Translations under genes and position numbers: made by a program
Shown: positions 1 through 11,342 of the stretch, piece by piece
Position numbering within the stretch: position 1 is the stretch's first letter
Layout: each line of letters begins with the position of its first letter
Notes under the pieces: generated by a model
Told to the model about the DNA's origin: nothing
Databases searched by the model: none
What the model saw: the letters and a program-made list of their open reading frames with translations, nothing else
NCBI GenBank assembly: GCA_030737875.1
Contig: CM060920.1
Coordinates: 483,878,861-483,942,860 of the forward strand
Length of the DNA stretch: 64,000 nt
Direction: 5' to 3'
Origin: Allium sativum
Lineage: Eukaryota > Streptophyta > Magnoliopsida > Asparagales > Amaryllidaceae

Positions 1-3000
1 ACGCAACACAAATCTACGCTACTTAAAGCTGTGCTTTGATCATCATCCACCAAGCTCTTCTTTTCAACAAAAGCTTGGATCACTGCAACTCAGAATGCTA
101 CATTATCAATCCATGTCATACCACTGATTTCTACCAATATATAACCTCTAAGCTTGTACGTCTCAGAGAAGGGTGTTAAGCAAGAGAATAAATTCTCCGC
201 CACCAAACAGATATATATATATATATATTTAGCAGAGATCAACGAATACAATATAACGGAATACAATGTCATACATACAATCCATTTGCAAGTCCGAGTC
301 GGGTCTGAACGAAACCGGAGGTACATTATTCCTCGTTCATATGTCTAATACAGGAGAGAGGCCCTCGCATATCCGAACAATCAACAAGTACGTCCGGACA
401 ACTACCACTATAACCCCTTCCTGTGAGCTAACCAATCCATGGCATCAGTAGTAATCCATTCGATGTGAAGATCGTCGGTCTTGCACCGTCTTCAATATCT
501 TCGACTTTTAATCGTCGAATCAGCTATTCAGAATGGGTTAAATCTGGTCTTTCCGAACAACTCGTGTATCTTATAATCAAGTGTTATAAAAACACATCAT
601 ACGACTCATTCCAATCCATAATATTCTTTTATTCAAATATTCTTCACATTGGGAATTATTCCCATAAATCTTATCAAAGATTTAATTCATTTAAACTTCT
701 TGTTTAAATCTTCACTTGGAAACCATTTCAAAAGATTTTGTGTTTTCTTTTCATAATTTTAAACCAAATTATGGTTTATCAAACTAGTCGGGATTATCGA
801 GCCTTACCGAAGTAATCATTTATTTTATTTTTCCAATCCCAACCTATTTATCCCTTGGAGCAAAACTGGTAGTACTCCAAATCTAACACCCACTGTGTTA
901 TTGGTAAATTCGATTACCGTTTAACATTCAAATCTAATTAAAGATTTAACTATGCATGAAGTAAAACTGGTGATACTACATTTTCGAACACTTCTAAAGT
1001 TTGGCAAAGTTAATTACCACATTAACATTTCAATCTAATTAAAGATTCATTGAAACTCCACTTGGTTTTAATCTCCAAAAATCATCATTTAATGATTATT
1101 CAAATTTAGGAAATAAATCCTGTCTTTAACTGGGTTAAAGAACGAACGTCATTTAAAACATCGTTCACGATAAACCCAAAATCATCTTCCATCAAAGTGG
1201 AATCTACACGGAAATCATAACAGTGTATAATTGATATAAATTCCCGTATCAGACTAATAATATAAATGGAATAACAACAAAGCCTCTTAAATTCCATATA
1301 TAGCAACAGTCTTCCTTTACGGAAGCTCATCTCAATTATTACCAAATCGAATTCTATTCAATTCCAATTTAATATATTAAATTGGAAAACTTTCCTTTGG
1401 AAATTTTCCATTAAATCTTAATAAAAAGATTTATAAATTCCAAATCATATCTTCGCTGTTAATTGGGTTAAAGAACAAATGTTATTTAAAACACCGTTCA
1501 AGATAAACCCAAAAATCCAATTTTAATTCAATTCCAATTAATTGGTAAATTTCTCTAAATCTTAATTAAAAGATTTATTCTTTTCTCAACTGGGGTTTAA
1601 GAACAGTGTTATTTAAGACACTATTCATGACAAACCCAAAATCCAATTCGATATTAAATTCAAGGCTCTGAATAGAAATTATGTCGGCTTATATTTAATA
1701 TCATATTCTGAAACCAACAAATATCGTATTGGGAATAACGATATCTGTATCTTCCAAATTCCTCAGCAATATCCGTATAATAACGAAATCCAATATCGAA
1801 ATATTTCGAAGATTATTTCCATTCTAATTCATACGCCGGAAAATTCTGGTTATATTAAAACCATATCAATTCCTTTCAATTCTTTATTCTAGTGGTTAGC
1901 TAGTTCATTCTGATAAAAATATCATTTATCTTTACAAATATGGAATATTTCATCCAAACTCTTTCCAAATCATTTATTATGATTTTACATAATTTATTCA
2001 TATTTTTAATAATTTTATTAAGGCCCTTACAGTTGGTTTCCAATATCGGCCATCGAACTGCATCCATAGCGACCTTTTCCACAACTGATTTGGACATATT
2101 TTAAAATCTAACAGCTAGATTTCAAATCTCTTATTATTATTCGAAATCTCTTTTCGATACGAACCCAACGGTTCTAGTTTTAGGAGAATCCGACGGTCGG
2201 ATCTCCCGTTATGCCAATTTGAAGTTAATGGTTGAAATTCGCGAACGGTCACTGTGCGGCGCGTTCTACTCAAGCCATTTAAATATATATAATATATATT
2301 GTCAATTTCCATTTAAAACATATTTTACCAATCGTTTATAATTCCATTTTAAAACTATTTCAACTTCATTTTCAATTTTAAATCAAAATTGAATATTCCA
2401 TATCATTATAATATTAAAATGATAATCTTTTCAAAATATCTGATTTTCCATTTCCTTTTCGTATTCATTATAAAATGAATAAAATCGATTAATAAACCCG
2501 TTCGAATTAAAATGGCGTTCAACTACTTAACTCGGCTTCACATTTAAATATTTTCGTGTCCATCCAAAATCGGACATCAAAATCAGAATTTAATTCTTCA
2601 CTAAATATTATTTTAAAAAATTCGTTCATATTATGAATCGGAATGCGACTCAATCAACTACCATATAATTTCAGATATATGGATTTCATACATCGCATGT
2701 ATTCAACAATAATGATAAATAATCATTGAACATTCAAACATCATCCAAAGTGCATTCTACAATATTATAAGCATTAAAATAAACAAATAATGCTCATCAC
2801 AGTCTGTAAACTAATCGATTGACGTACGACTAAATATTGGGATTAGTGTATGTCAAATATCATCACAATACTCATGTGGGTTTTTCAAACAACAACGATC
2901 TATTTAAATAAATCATTGGTTAATAAATTTAACCAATTCTAATTCGGTTTGAAATATTTTTCTACTTAACCAATTTTCATTGTTTAAATAATAAATGAAT

Positions 3001-4724
3001 ATTTATATCTCATTTCAACAACCACAAAATGTCTATCCATATTGTTTGAAATACGAGTGTCGTATATTCAAACAACGCTTCTTGTGCAAATGAGTCGTGA
3101 ATAGTTCATGTGTTGAACTCAAGCAATTTCACATACAATAGATAAAAATCAACAATGACAATCTACATATATTTTCAATTATAAAATAAATAATTGTACA
3201 AATATTTTAGTGAGAGAATTCTCACTTTGGTTTCCACTTCGTCATTCTTTATTGAATGATTATTTTAATAAAATTAAACCAGACGTTCAATTTTATCAAA
3301 AACTGCAAAAGATACAACGGTTTGAATATCGATTACATAAAAAAATACAATTGATTATATAATTACACCATTATTTTTCCGTAATTACCATCTAAACAAA
3401 TCGAGGTCGTTCCTTCTCGTCATCTTCAGACATCCGCTTGAACCCATCGCGCAAATCCATCTTTCCACTACCGCACCTTGTCAGAGCCGCTGGACGTCGA
3501 TCGGAGGGTGCCACAAGAGGCGACTCGGCCTGCTCCACCTCCACCGTGAGTGTGATGAAACTCAGTGGGCCCCATTCTCTGTGATTTGCATGCGAATGTC
3601 CGAGCTTTCAGCTCGAAAATCAAGCTGCCTGTGCCATGAATTTTCGTCAAAACTGTACCCATTCGAAGAGCGTAAAGAGCTCTACAACTTTCGCTTTGAG
3701 GTGGGGATGAAATTCTATTTGGATGAGGAGAGATTAGGGATTAAATTTTCGAAAAATTGTGGCCATTAATCATTGAAACGGCGGTACAGAAGGTTGTGGG
3801 AGAATTAGGGTTTTCTGGGTAATATATATCTATATATATATATTATTTTTATTCGAAAATAATTCGTTTAATCTCCGAACTCCAAATCAAACCCAACGAC
3901 TGTTGTTACGAACCAAATACTCCCATTCCAGACACAATGGAATATGTTTTGTAAGCCAATTCGACTGTTTCGATCAGTTTTTATCAAAATTAATATATAA
4001 ATTAATATAACGGTCAATATTGAATTTGAACATACATTTTAATTTACTGGGGCCACATACTGCCTCCAAGAATTACAAATATATAAATCTAGCTATGTTT
4101 TGATGATACGATCCAAACAAAATTAATTTCGTCGAATTTGGAGACCATTTGAAAAATGGTCATTTTCTAGTCGATTGAATTTAAACTAAAATTACAAAAC
4201 ACGTTTAAATTTAACATGCTCACATATTAACTCCAAAAATTATGAAATTTGTAACCTAACAATAATTTGACATTCCAGATCCAAAAGAATTAGTTTCGTC
4301 GAAAATGGAGGTCCTTTGCAAAATGGCTATTTTTAAGGGCTTATATATTATTAAAATATATATAAATTCTATAGCGACTATTTTAAATTTTAAACTGGAC
4401 ATAACTTACAGTTTATAAAGTGAAATCTCAATTTCTTACATTTGTTAGAAAATTACTGTTCAAAATATTCCAACGTTTCTTGTTTTATCCAATTTTGATT
4501 TATATTGAATTCTATACATTCAATTGAAAATTAAAATCGAATTTTCAAACTACCGCGCCATTACGAGTTCGTTTTATAATTAAAATAAATTTATACGTTC
4601 TACCTTCGATTTAAATAAATTTTTAGCCTTTATTATTTAAAATAAATCCTTTTAAATATTCAAAACCCATTAAAATATCTAAAATAAAAAATTTAAATTG
4701 GTTCAGAAATTCCGGATTGTCACA
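1..4724 (-). mobile_element. Giant-LTR family: LTR copy, minus strand, cut by window edge
   Basis: The right end reads, on the minus strand, TGTGACAATCCGGAATTTC, matching the LTR 5' ends at 33174, 40369, 48003 and 57579. Going left it follows the order of the 40369-46970 LTR: the roughly 200 bp module (about 4360-4560 and 2040-2270), a GC-rich island (about 3395-3665), and near base 1 the segment that in the complete LTR lies about 1.2 kb before its end. It is much more diverged than the 40369/48003 pair. No PPT precedes the LTR start at 4725, so it is a solo LTR or a 5' LTR whose remainder lies left of the window. No coding capacity was found. Confidence 0.8.
3395..3665 (-). other. GC-rich island inside the giant LTR
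   Basis: A locally GC-rich stretch in an otherwise AT-rich LTR, at the same relative place (about 1.1-1.3 kb from the LTR start) as islands in the other giant-LTR copies. Its sequence is not obviously alignable with them. On the minus strand it is followed by a GT-containing donor-like site. Probably a transcribed leader; inference only. Confidence 0.4.
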
Positions 4725-6720
4725 CTCTTCTTCTTCCATTTCCATGGCCAAGAGAAAAAACCCCAAGTCTCGATATCTCTCTCTTCGATAATTACTAGAT
4801 CTGCAAGCCATGCCAAAGCTCTCCAATCACAGTCCGATTCTGACTTAAATCATGAATCCTTTGCTCCGTTGCTGCGACCAGTGTATTCACTACCAGAAAC
4901 CCATCCTCTCAACGCGCTAATTGTTGACCTATCTGCTGCTGGTCCTTCAACTCGTATGCTTTCTCCTATTCAGGGTAAGTCTCCTGTGTCTCCTATGCTT
5001 GCTAAAGCTTCGACTGAATGGCCACTACCTGCTGCTGTTGGGTCGAGTTCGTCTGACCCAGCTGTCCTTGGGTTGAATTTGGGTGTTGATCCTATATTTG
5101 GGGCTTCGACTTCTAACCAATCTTTTTTGGGGTTGTTGAATACCATCACAAATGCTTATTAGTTGGGTAAAGCAATGAATTGCAGTGCCTCTGAGTTACA
5201 TGAGGATGTTGGATTGTCTGGCTTCTCTTCCCCGTGCACTGTGGCGTGTGAAAAAATTCAACGGCCATCACCTATTCGACAAAATTCCTCAACCAATGTG
5301 CATTCAAAACCAGTCAGTACGTGTCCACTTAGCGTTGTTGCACCAGTTATGAGCCTAGCACCGAAGCCTCCAATGAATTAGACATCCCTGTTCGCTTCCC
5401 TTCCTCATGTAGCTAGGGAATACACACTGGTAAATTTTGATATTTTGCATGCTGAAAGTGGCTCAATCCCTCCCCCGGAAATCCATGACGAAGCAGCTAT
5501 GTTTTGGAATGATAAACTTTTAGGGTTTTTTTCTTGATTCAAAACCTCCTGCAGTTAACATGCTTTCTTCACGTCGGAACTCCTGGCAAATCCGTGCCCA
5601 CTTGAGAATGACAATTGTTGACGGACCTTATTATTTCTAGTTTTCCTCGGCTGAAGAAAGAACACGTGTCTTGGAAGTCGCTCCATCTATTATTGATGGT
5701 ATGCCATTTATTGTGGCTACTTGGAGCGCCTCAGTTGATAGAGTTCGGGAACATATCTGTCGATTCTAGTCTGGGCATAATTCGTCCACATTTCGTCTGT
5801 TCTTCAACCTCTTCTAGGTTTTAATTGGCTTGCTTGTCACATTGGTAAGCTCAAGTGTTTCGATGCCAATACTGTAGCAACGATAAATTTGGTATATGCC
5901 AGAGCCCTGATTGAAATTACACCGGATAAACCACTACCATCTAAAATCAAGCTTTACATTGAGAATCGTGAACACTTTGTGGATGTGAAGTATAGATGGA
6001 AACCTGATATCTGCACTACCTGCAAATCTTTTGGGCATTGTGCCGATGCTTGTCAGCTAGATGTGAATACGCCTTCCTTTGATAAAACTCCTCTCCCTAG
6101 GCCCCCTGTTAGAGTTTGGGTTCCTATTGGTAGGAAGGAAATCCGTGTTGAGAATGAGCCTGTTGTCTCTATTTTACCTGATATGCCTCTTCATCTTGTG
6201 CCCGTTGTCTTGATTCTACTTGATGTACTCCTCAATCCGGATGTTTCTTCGATTGAGAGTGAAAGATCTTGGGTTCATGCCCCTTCTAGCATGCACTATG
6301 GCACTGAGCATTATCTCTAAAAATTCATTGGGGATAAGGGTGAACGCCATCGTCTTTTCTATCGTCCTATTCGTAAAGACTTAAAATTATGGGGTGAGGG
6401 TGAAATTGGAGATGATATGCGGGATTCTTCCTGGGATAGAACTTTATTTTTTGTCCCACGACATCTTGCTATGTTGATGATCTTGCTTGTCGTTTCTGGA
6501 CCTTTGAGTGGGCTATGTCTCCCTACGTAGGGACTTTTTACGCGAATAATTCTGTCCAGAATATGGTATGGATTACCTTGTCTTTGTGCTTAACTAGTTT
6601 CGTGATCTTAGTTATTTTGTTGTTTTGATAGTGACCGGACATTTCCAACCAGACTAGTTACTCTGTGGATTGTGCGAAGTACCTGTTTTTCCCTTTTTTT
6701 TCAATAAAAGTGGTACGACC
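4725..6720 (+). pseudogene. Decayed LINE-type ORF1 remnant (DUF4283/zinc-knuckle class)
   Basis: Plant L1-type LINEs encode a nucleic-acid-binding ORF1 protein with a DUF4283-like N-terminal domain and a CCHC knuckle. A candidate start ATG at 4744 opens MAKRKNPKSR, a basic start common in this class, and soon meets a frameshift. A Ser/Pro-rich linker follows (4800-5390). Then comes a DUF4283-like stretch with FWNDKLLGFF (about 5500) and several stops, and then the knuckle fragment at 5889-6320. The end (6600-6720) is T-rich with AATAAAAG, resembling a LINE 3' tail. No ORF2 endonuclease or reverse transcriptase is visible, so it is an ORF1-only derivative or internally deleted. It is non-functional. 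A giant LTR abuts it 20 bp upstream of the ATG. Confidence 0.65.
5889..6320 (+). pseudogene. LINE ORF1 C-terminal fragment with CCHC zinc knuckle
   Basis: An open stretch of 143 residues whose first 60 match the end of the DUF4283 region and the adjoining knuckle of plant LINE ORF1 proteins: YARALIEI, then WKPDICTTC, then a Cys-X2-Cys-X4-His-X4-Cys array (residues 42-55, bases 6012-6053). The rest is low-complexity Pro/Val/Leu sequence. The first codon is not ATG and the true start lies upstream in another frame, so this is a surviving segment and not a gene. It would bind RNA if intact. Confidence 0.6.
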
Positions 6721-8302
6721 ACTATAAAAACAGCTTGCCTTGCCAAAATATAAAATAATAGGAAAGGATTTGAAAAGGAAATTAAAGGAAAAGTTTCAAT
6801 AAAAGGCAAAAGCTTTATATTCCAATTTTATGGCACACATAATTTCTTAAAGAAATTTATTGTTGAAAGAGATCATTACATTTATAGTAAATACTATTTT
6901 CTTGAAGAAAAATAATAAAATGGCTCTCGTATGTGAACAAAAGCACTTTCTAGAAAAGTTTCTACAATTTAAAATATACAATAATATTATATAAATTATG
7001 ATAAAACTTGAAGTTTTATTATAGTAATTTTAGAACATATCATATTTCCAGAAGAAATATTTTATTGTTTCTTAGAAAAACTTTTATAAAGATAATATGC
7101 ATCTCGAGATCATATTAAGTTAAGATCTAAATATTGATCTTAATTTAGCATACCTGAAGTGAATGAAAAAGTAATTTTTGTTATAAAAATAGAAAAATTT
7201 AGAACCTACAGTTTCTATAATGGTAAGAGGTAATTTTGATGTTAAAAAGAAAGATCTAAAATAACTTTATATGGATTGTATAATTTGAATCTAAACATGT
7301 AATTTTAATATTTGTGAATTTTATGTACAAATTTGCAAGTTTCTCGATTCATTCAAATTCAAAAAATGTAAAATCTTGGTTTTATGATTATGCACTTTTA
7401 TTCAATTCTCGATTAGACATTATGCTTATATATGGTATTTTAGAAAATATGATTATTGAGAAATGCAGTACAACTTTAAGTTGTTCATTTCAGTTTTATC
7501 ATTGATCAATATTGTAACTAAATCAAAATTTTATTATGTTGATTTAAGTAAAATTTATTTATTTGATTCATATATTTGGACCATGTACCACCTATTTCCT
7601 TTGTTTTTGTAATAAATGCATTAAATGTATCGTTATGGTAATATATTATATTATCGTAAATGTATTAATTGCATTGGGTACAGTAAGTTAAATGATGCAT
7701 GTTTGTGTTTGAAATAAGAATAAACAAATGTATTATTATTTGATGTATTTAGCAAGTAATATCTAATGTAATGGAAGAAATAAAAAAGTTTGAATCACAA
7801 ATCTGAATTTGTGCAAAGAAATTTTTAAACTAGAAGTTGTATAACTTGAAGTCTAAGACCTGAAGTCTTGAATTACGGAAAAAAAACATTTTAATAAAAT
7901 TTACAAGTTTGATACCTTGACGACTAGCAAGAATGTAAAAGCTTCTAAATTAAAAGTATGTAAAAAGATTGAGAACCATAAGTTCATCATAAATTAATAA
8001 ACCTGGTATACTTGTGTGTGTGTGTGTGTATACATACATACATGCACAGGAACCTAAAGTTTATCAATCAATGAACTTGAAATAATTCATAATTTAAAAG
8101 CGTGAAGCTTTATTAAAACCGTGTGAAATAATAACATTGTACTTCTTAAAGAAGTTCCATCATATAGGGCAATGATGATGCATCCAAAGATTTCACAATT
8201 TTCAAAATGAGTTGTATCTTGCTTAAATATTTACATTAACATATTGTATTAAAGAATCGATTTTAACAACTTGAAGTTATTTATATATTTTATTTGAACT
8301 AG
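6721..8302. other. AT-rich non-genic DNA, probably old retroelement debris
   Basis: No supported gene. Short phrases such as CTTGAAGT and CCTGAAGT recur here and again at 18349-20100, so the two stretches were one region before the Sirevirus insertion. A (TG)n run lies at about 8013-8029. The recurring phrases and a Ty1/copia reverse-transcriptase relic at 25907-26026 suggest an old copia element, but no domain is readable here. Confidence 0.4.
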
Positions 8303-8810
8303 AAGTTTGTTGAGTCAAGGAATTTTGATTTCTGCCAAATAAATACGCGATGATCGACAAAAAGGAGAACTTCATTGGTTTAAGGAAATAAGGTGCTACA
8401 TATGGTATTATTCAATAGAGGTTGATTATTTGGTATGATAATAGTGTTTATTAATGTTAAAATCTATCCTCAAATAATCAATATTTATATATATACAAAT
8501 AAGTATATATATATATATATATATATGCACATTAATTGTGCAAACTGGGCATAATCGGTCGACCGCCCAAATCGGACAAGCCGACCGTTTTTACCCAGTT
8601 TGCACAATAAACGTGCACACATATACACATAATGTGTATATATTTAAATTCCTGTCTACTGGTCTATTTTGACATGTCGGTCGTTTTTAAACAGAAGTAA
8701 CTATTCGAATAGTCACTTCCATTTCTTCAAGAGTTGCTTCTCTTCCTCTTCACCAATGATCATATCCTTTGTTTGTAACTATTTACTAATGGTTACAACT
8801 ATTTATCTAT

Positions 8811-8817
8811 TATATAA
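8811..8817 (+). promoter_or_regulatory. Candidate LTR TATA box
   Basis: TATATAA about 500 bp into the 5' LTR, conserved in the 3' LTR as TATAAA at 17691. It sits downstream of the palindrome cluster and upstream of the 31 bp repeats, where a U3/R promoter is expected. No transcript evidence is available. Confidence 0.45.
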
Positions 8818-9105
8818 ACATCTTGAAATCATCAATTCAATTCACCAATTCTTTCTATCTAATCTCTATACTATTGATTTCATTCTTGAACTCTCAAGTA
8901 CTCAAACGCTCATATTCTTCACAATATCGTTCTTGAATCCTAGAATTTATATATTATTCTTTTGATTCAATACGGTATCATCTTCCAAAATCTTCATAAA
9001 CACAAATACTATTTGAGGATAAGATTATAGGAAGGTTGTATAAGAATTGACAAATTCGTGTTATCGAGAACACATATTGTCAACTACAAAGTATATTCAT
9101 CTTTG

Positions 9106-9197
9106 TTGAAGTCCTCCGTGTTTTAAGAGGCAAGTATTGAAGTCCTCCGTGTTGTAAGAGGCAAGTGTTGAAGTCCTCGTGTTGTTAGAGGCGTGAA
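9106..9197 (+). repeat. 31 bp tandem repeat, three copies, in the LTR
   Basis: Three copies of a unit beginning TTGAAGTCCTCCGTG start at 9106, 9137 and 9168; the third is shortened. The 3' LTR carries the same array at about 17983-18075, so the array predates this insertion. Confidence 0.8.
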
Positions 9198-9466
9198 ATC
9201 CCGTTCGGCTGCTCGGGTGTTGTAAACCTGTTCCTCCGGGTGAAGTGAGGCTGTTGTTAGTGAAAACCCAGGTAGAAGTCTGGGACTGGATGTAGGACGG
9301 TGCTCTGAACCAGTATAAAAATCTCTAGTGTGATTTTTCTATTTTTACTACATTTACTATTATATAGTTCTGTGATTAGCTATTACTTCATAATTGAATT
9401 TTGTTCGTCATATTATATGATCCTTATGAGTGTATTATAATTGAAGTACACACGCACATTTTCATT

Positions 9467-9478
9467 TGGTATCAGAGC
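9467..9478 (+). other. Primer-binding site, initiator tRNA-Met type
   Basis: TGGTATCAGAGC, complementary to the 3' end of plant initiator tRNA-Met, two bases after the LTR end. It would prime minus-strand cDNA synthesis. Confidence 0.92.
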
Positions 9479-9526
9479 ACGGTCATCTTATAACCATAAC
9501 ACAGTTATTTGATATATTCTTGTAAT

Positions 9527-11293
9527 ATGGAAAATAACCCAAGTTCTAGTACTCAAAACAATACTTACACGGAAGGTCAATCAACACCAAGACCTCCATT
9601 CTTCAATGGCCTTAATTATAGCTATTGGGCAACACGTATGTCATTTTACATGCAGTCAAATAGCTATAATGCCCGGAATGCTACACAAAAAGAAATAGTG
9701 AATCCGACAACTGATTATTAAGAATGGACACCGGCTGAGAAAACAGCAGTAGCTGTAAATGAAAAAGCAATAAATATGTTGTTTTGTGCATTAGACTAAA
9801 ATGAATATAACCGTGTTAGTATCTGTACCACCGCATATCAAATTTGGCAAACGCTGAAAACCACTCATGAAGGTACTAACAAGGTTAAACAAGCCAAAAT
9901 AGTCATGTTGAAGAGTCGGTTTCAAAATTTCAAAATGAAGCCAAATGAGACAATCAATGACATGTATTCACAGTTTCAAACTATTCATCATGCATTTATT
10001 GGATTAGGACAAAAACATTCCGATTTTGATGTTGTTTCAACAGTCCTACATTCTCTGACTAGTGAATGGGAAGGAAAAGTATTAGCGATTGAAGAAGCTA
10101 ATGACCATTCCGTCATGAAGCCAGATGAATTGATAGGAAATCTAATGTCCTATGAAGCAAACTTGTAGGCTAAAAAGGAACAGAAAGAAGAAAAGAAAAA
10201 TACAGCATTTCATGTCGGAAAAGATGAAGATGAATCAGAATCTAAAGAAGAAGAAGACTTAGCTTTTATGGCAAAAGGTTTCAAAAAATTCCTGAAACAA
10301 CGAAAAGCTAGTCCATATAACAAAGGACATCTGGTTCAAATAAACCATGATCATCAGTTATAGAATGTTTCAACTGCCATAGAAAGGGGCACATGCACAA
10401 AGATTGTCCAGAGCAAAGAAGAAGTCAGAAAATGACAAGTTCAAATACAAAAAGGATAAATCAAAGAAACGAGCTTTCTCAGTCACATGGGATGATTTAG
10501 ACTCGTCTTCGTCAGAAAGTGAAAGTGATTCATAAAATGAACAAGAAAATGTTTGTTTCATGGCAACAGAAGATGAGGTACAAATTCCTACATTTGAAGA
10601 AGTTCTTGATATTAATGCCAAATTAATAGTTAAATTTAAAAATATGAAACGACAATGGAAAGAAGCCAAAGCATATTTAAGTAGAGCAGAGTTTGAACGA
10701 GATATGTTAAAAGATGAGAAGAAAATATTAGAAGAAGAACTTGAAAAGTTCAAGAATCATCATCTAATATTGATTCTCAATTATCTCTTTTGAGTCAAGA
10801 AATTGAAACTCAAAAAGAGAAAAATGATGCTCTCACTACTGAAAATCATGAGCTTAAGGCAAAAGTCAAAATTCTGGACCTAGAAAAAGCTAGTTTACAA
10901 ACCAAGTTAGATAATATTACTCAAAATGTTTCTAACTTCAATAAAGTTCTAGAAAATTTGACAAAAATCATTCAAAGTTCACAATCTGTTTCAAATAAAC
11001 AAGGCTTGGGGTATAAGAAACAAGAAACCCAAAAACATCTTGGTTTCAAAAGGAAAAATGTAAAACAAAATAAAGTTAAGAAAAATCTTAGTTTGTTATA
11101 TTCCAAACCAAAACCAGTTGTGAAGTTTCAAAAGAAAAATGTGAAGACTATCAAGATATGGGTTCCTAAAACAAATAATAATTTGATTAGGAACAAATAT
11201 ATTCAGCATTTTATGAATACTGTGCATTTTAATTCCAATTATGTATATAAAGGGGATACCGGACCCGTATGGGTTTGGACTCCTAAGACCTAA
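9527..11293 (+). pseudogene. gag of the Sirevirus-like element, broken
   Basis: Structural capsid/nucleocapsid protein. The ATG at 9527 opens MENNPSSSTQ, followed by the copia Gag signature PPFFNGLNYSYWATRM. Stops interrupt at 9719 and again near 9797. The capsid core resumes in the same frame (about 9800-10168, FQNFKMKPNETINDMYSQF). A CCHC knuckle at 10366-10410 (CFNCHRKGHMHKDC) lies in another frame. Lys/Glu-rich heptad-like segments follow (10560-11000), consistent with the long coiled-coil Gag extension of Sireviruses. Several frameshifts and stops; it cannot be translated as one protein. Confidence 0.8.
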
Positions 11294-11342
11294 CTCTTAG
11301 GACCCTATATAAAGGTGGGTACCATGGACTTAATTTTATATT

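Larger units (their letters stand above)
8308..9464 (+). repeat. 5' LTR of the Sirevirus-like element
   Basis: It begins TGTTGAGTCAAGG and ends CA two bases before the PBS. It matches the 3' LTR (17200-18343) along its length. Contents in order: an AT-rich U3, a palindrome cluster around 8550-8620 (CGGTCGACCG and relatives), a TATA box, and a 31 bp triple repeat near the U5 side. Palindromic motifs are known from Sirevirus LTRs in maize. Confidence 0.9.

Noticed and set aside
8669..8965. 98-residue ORF present in both Sirevirus LTRs (also 17547-17843)
   Set aside because: It is shared only because the LTRs are copies. Composition is Phe/Ser/Ile-rich as expected from AT-rich DNA, and it lies over the TATA box.
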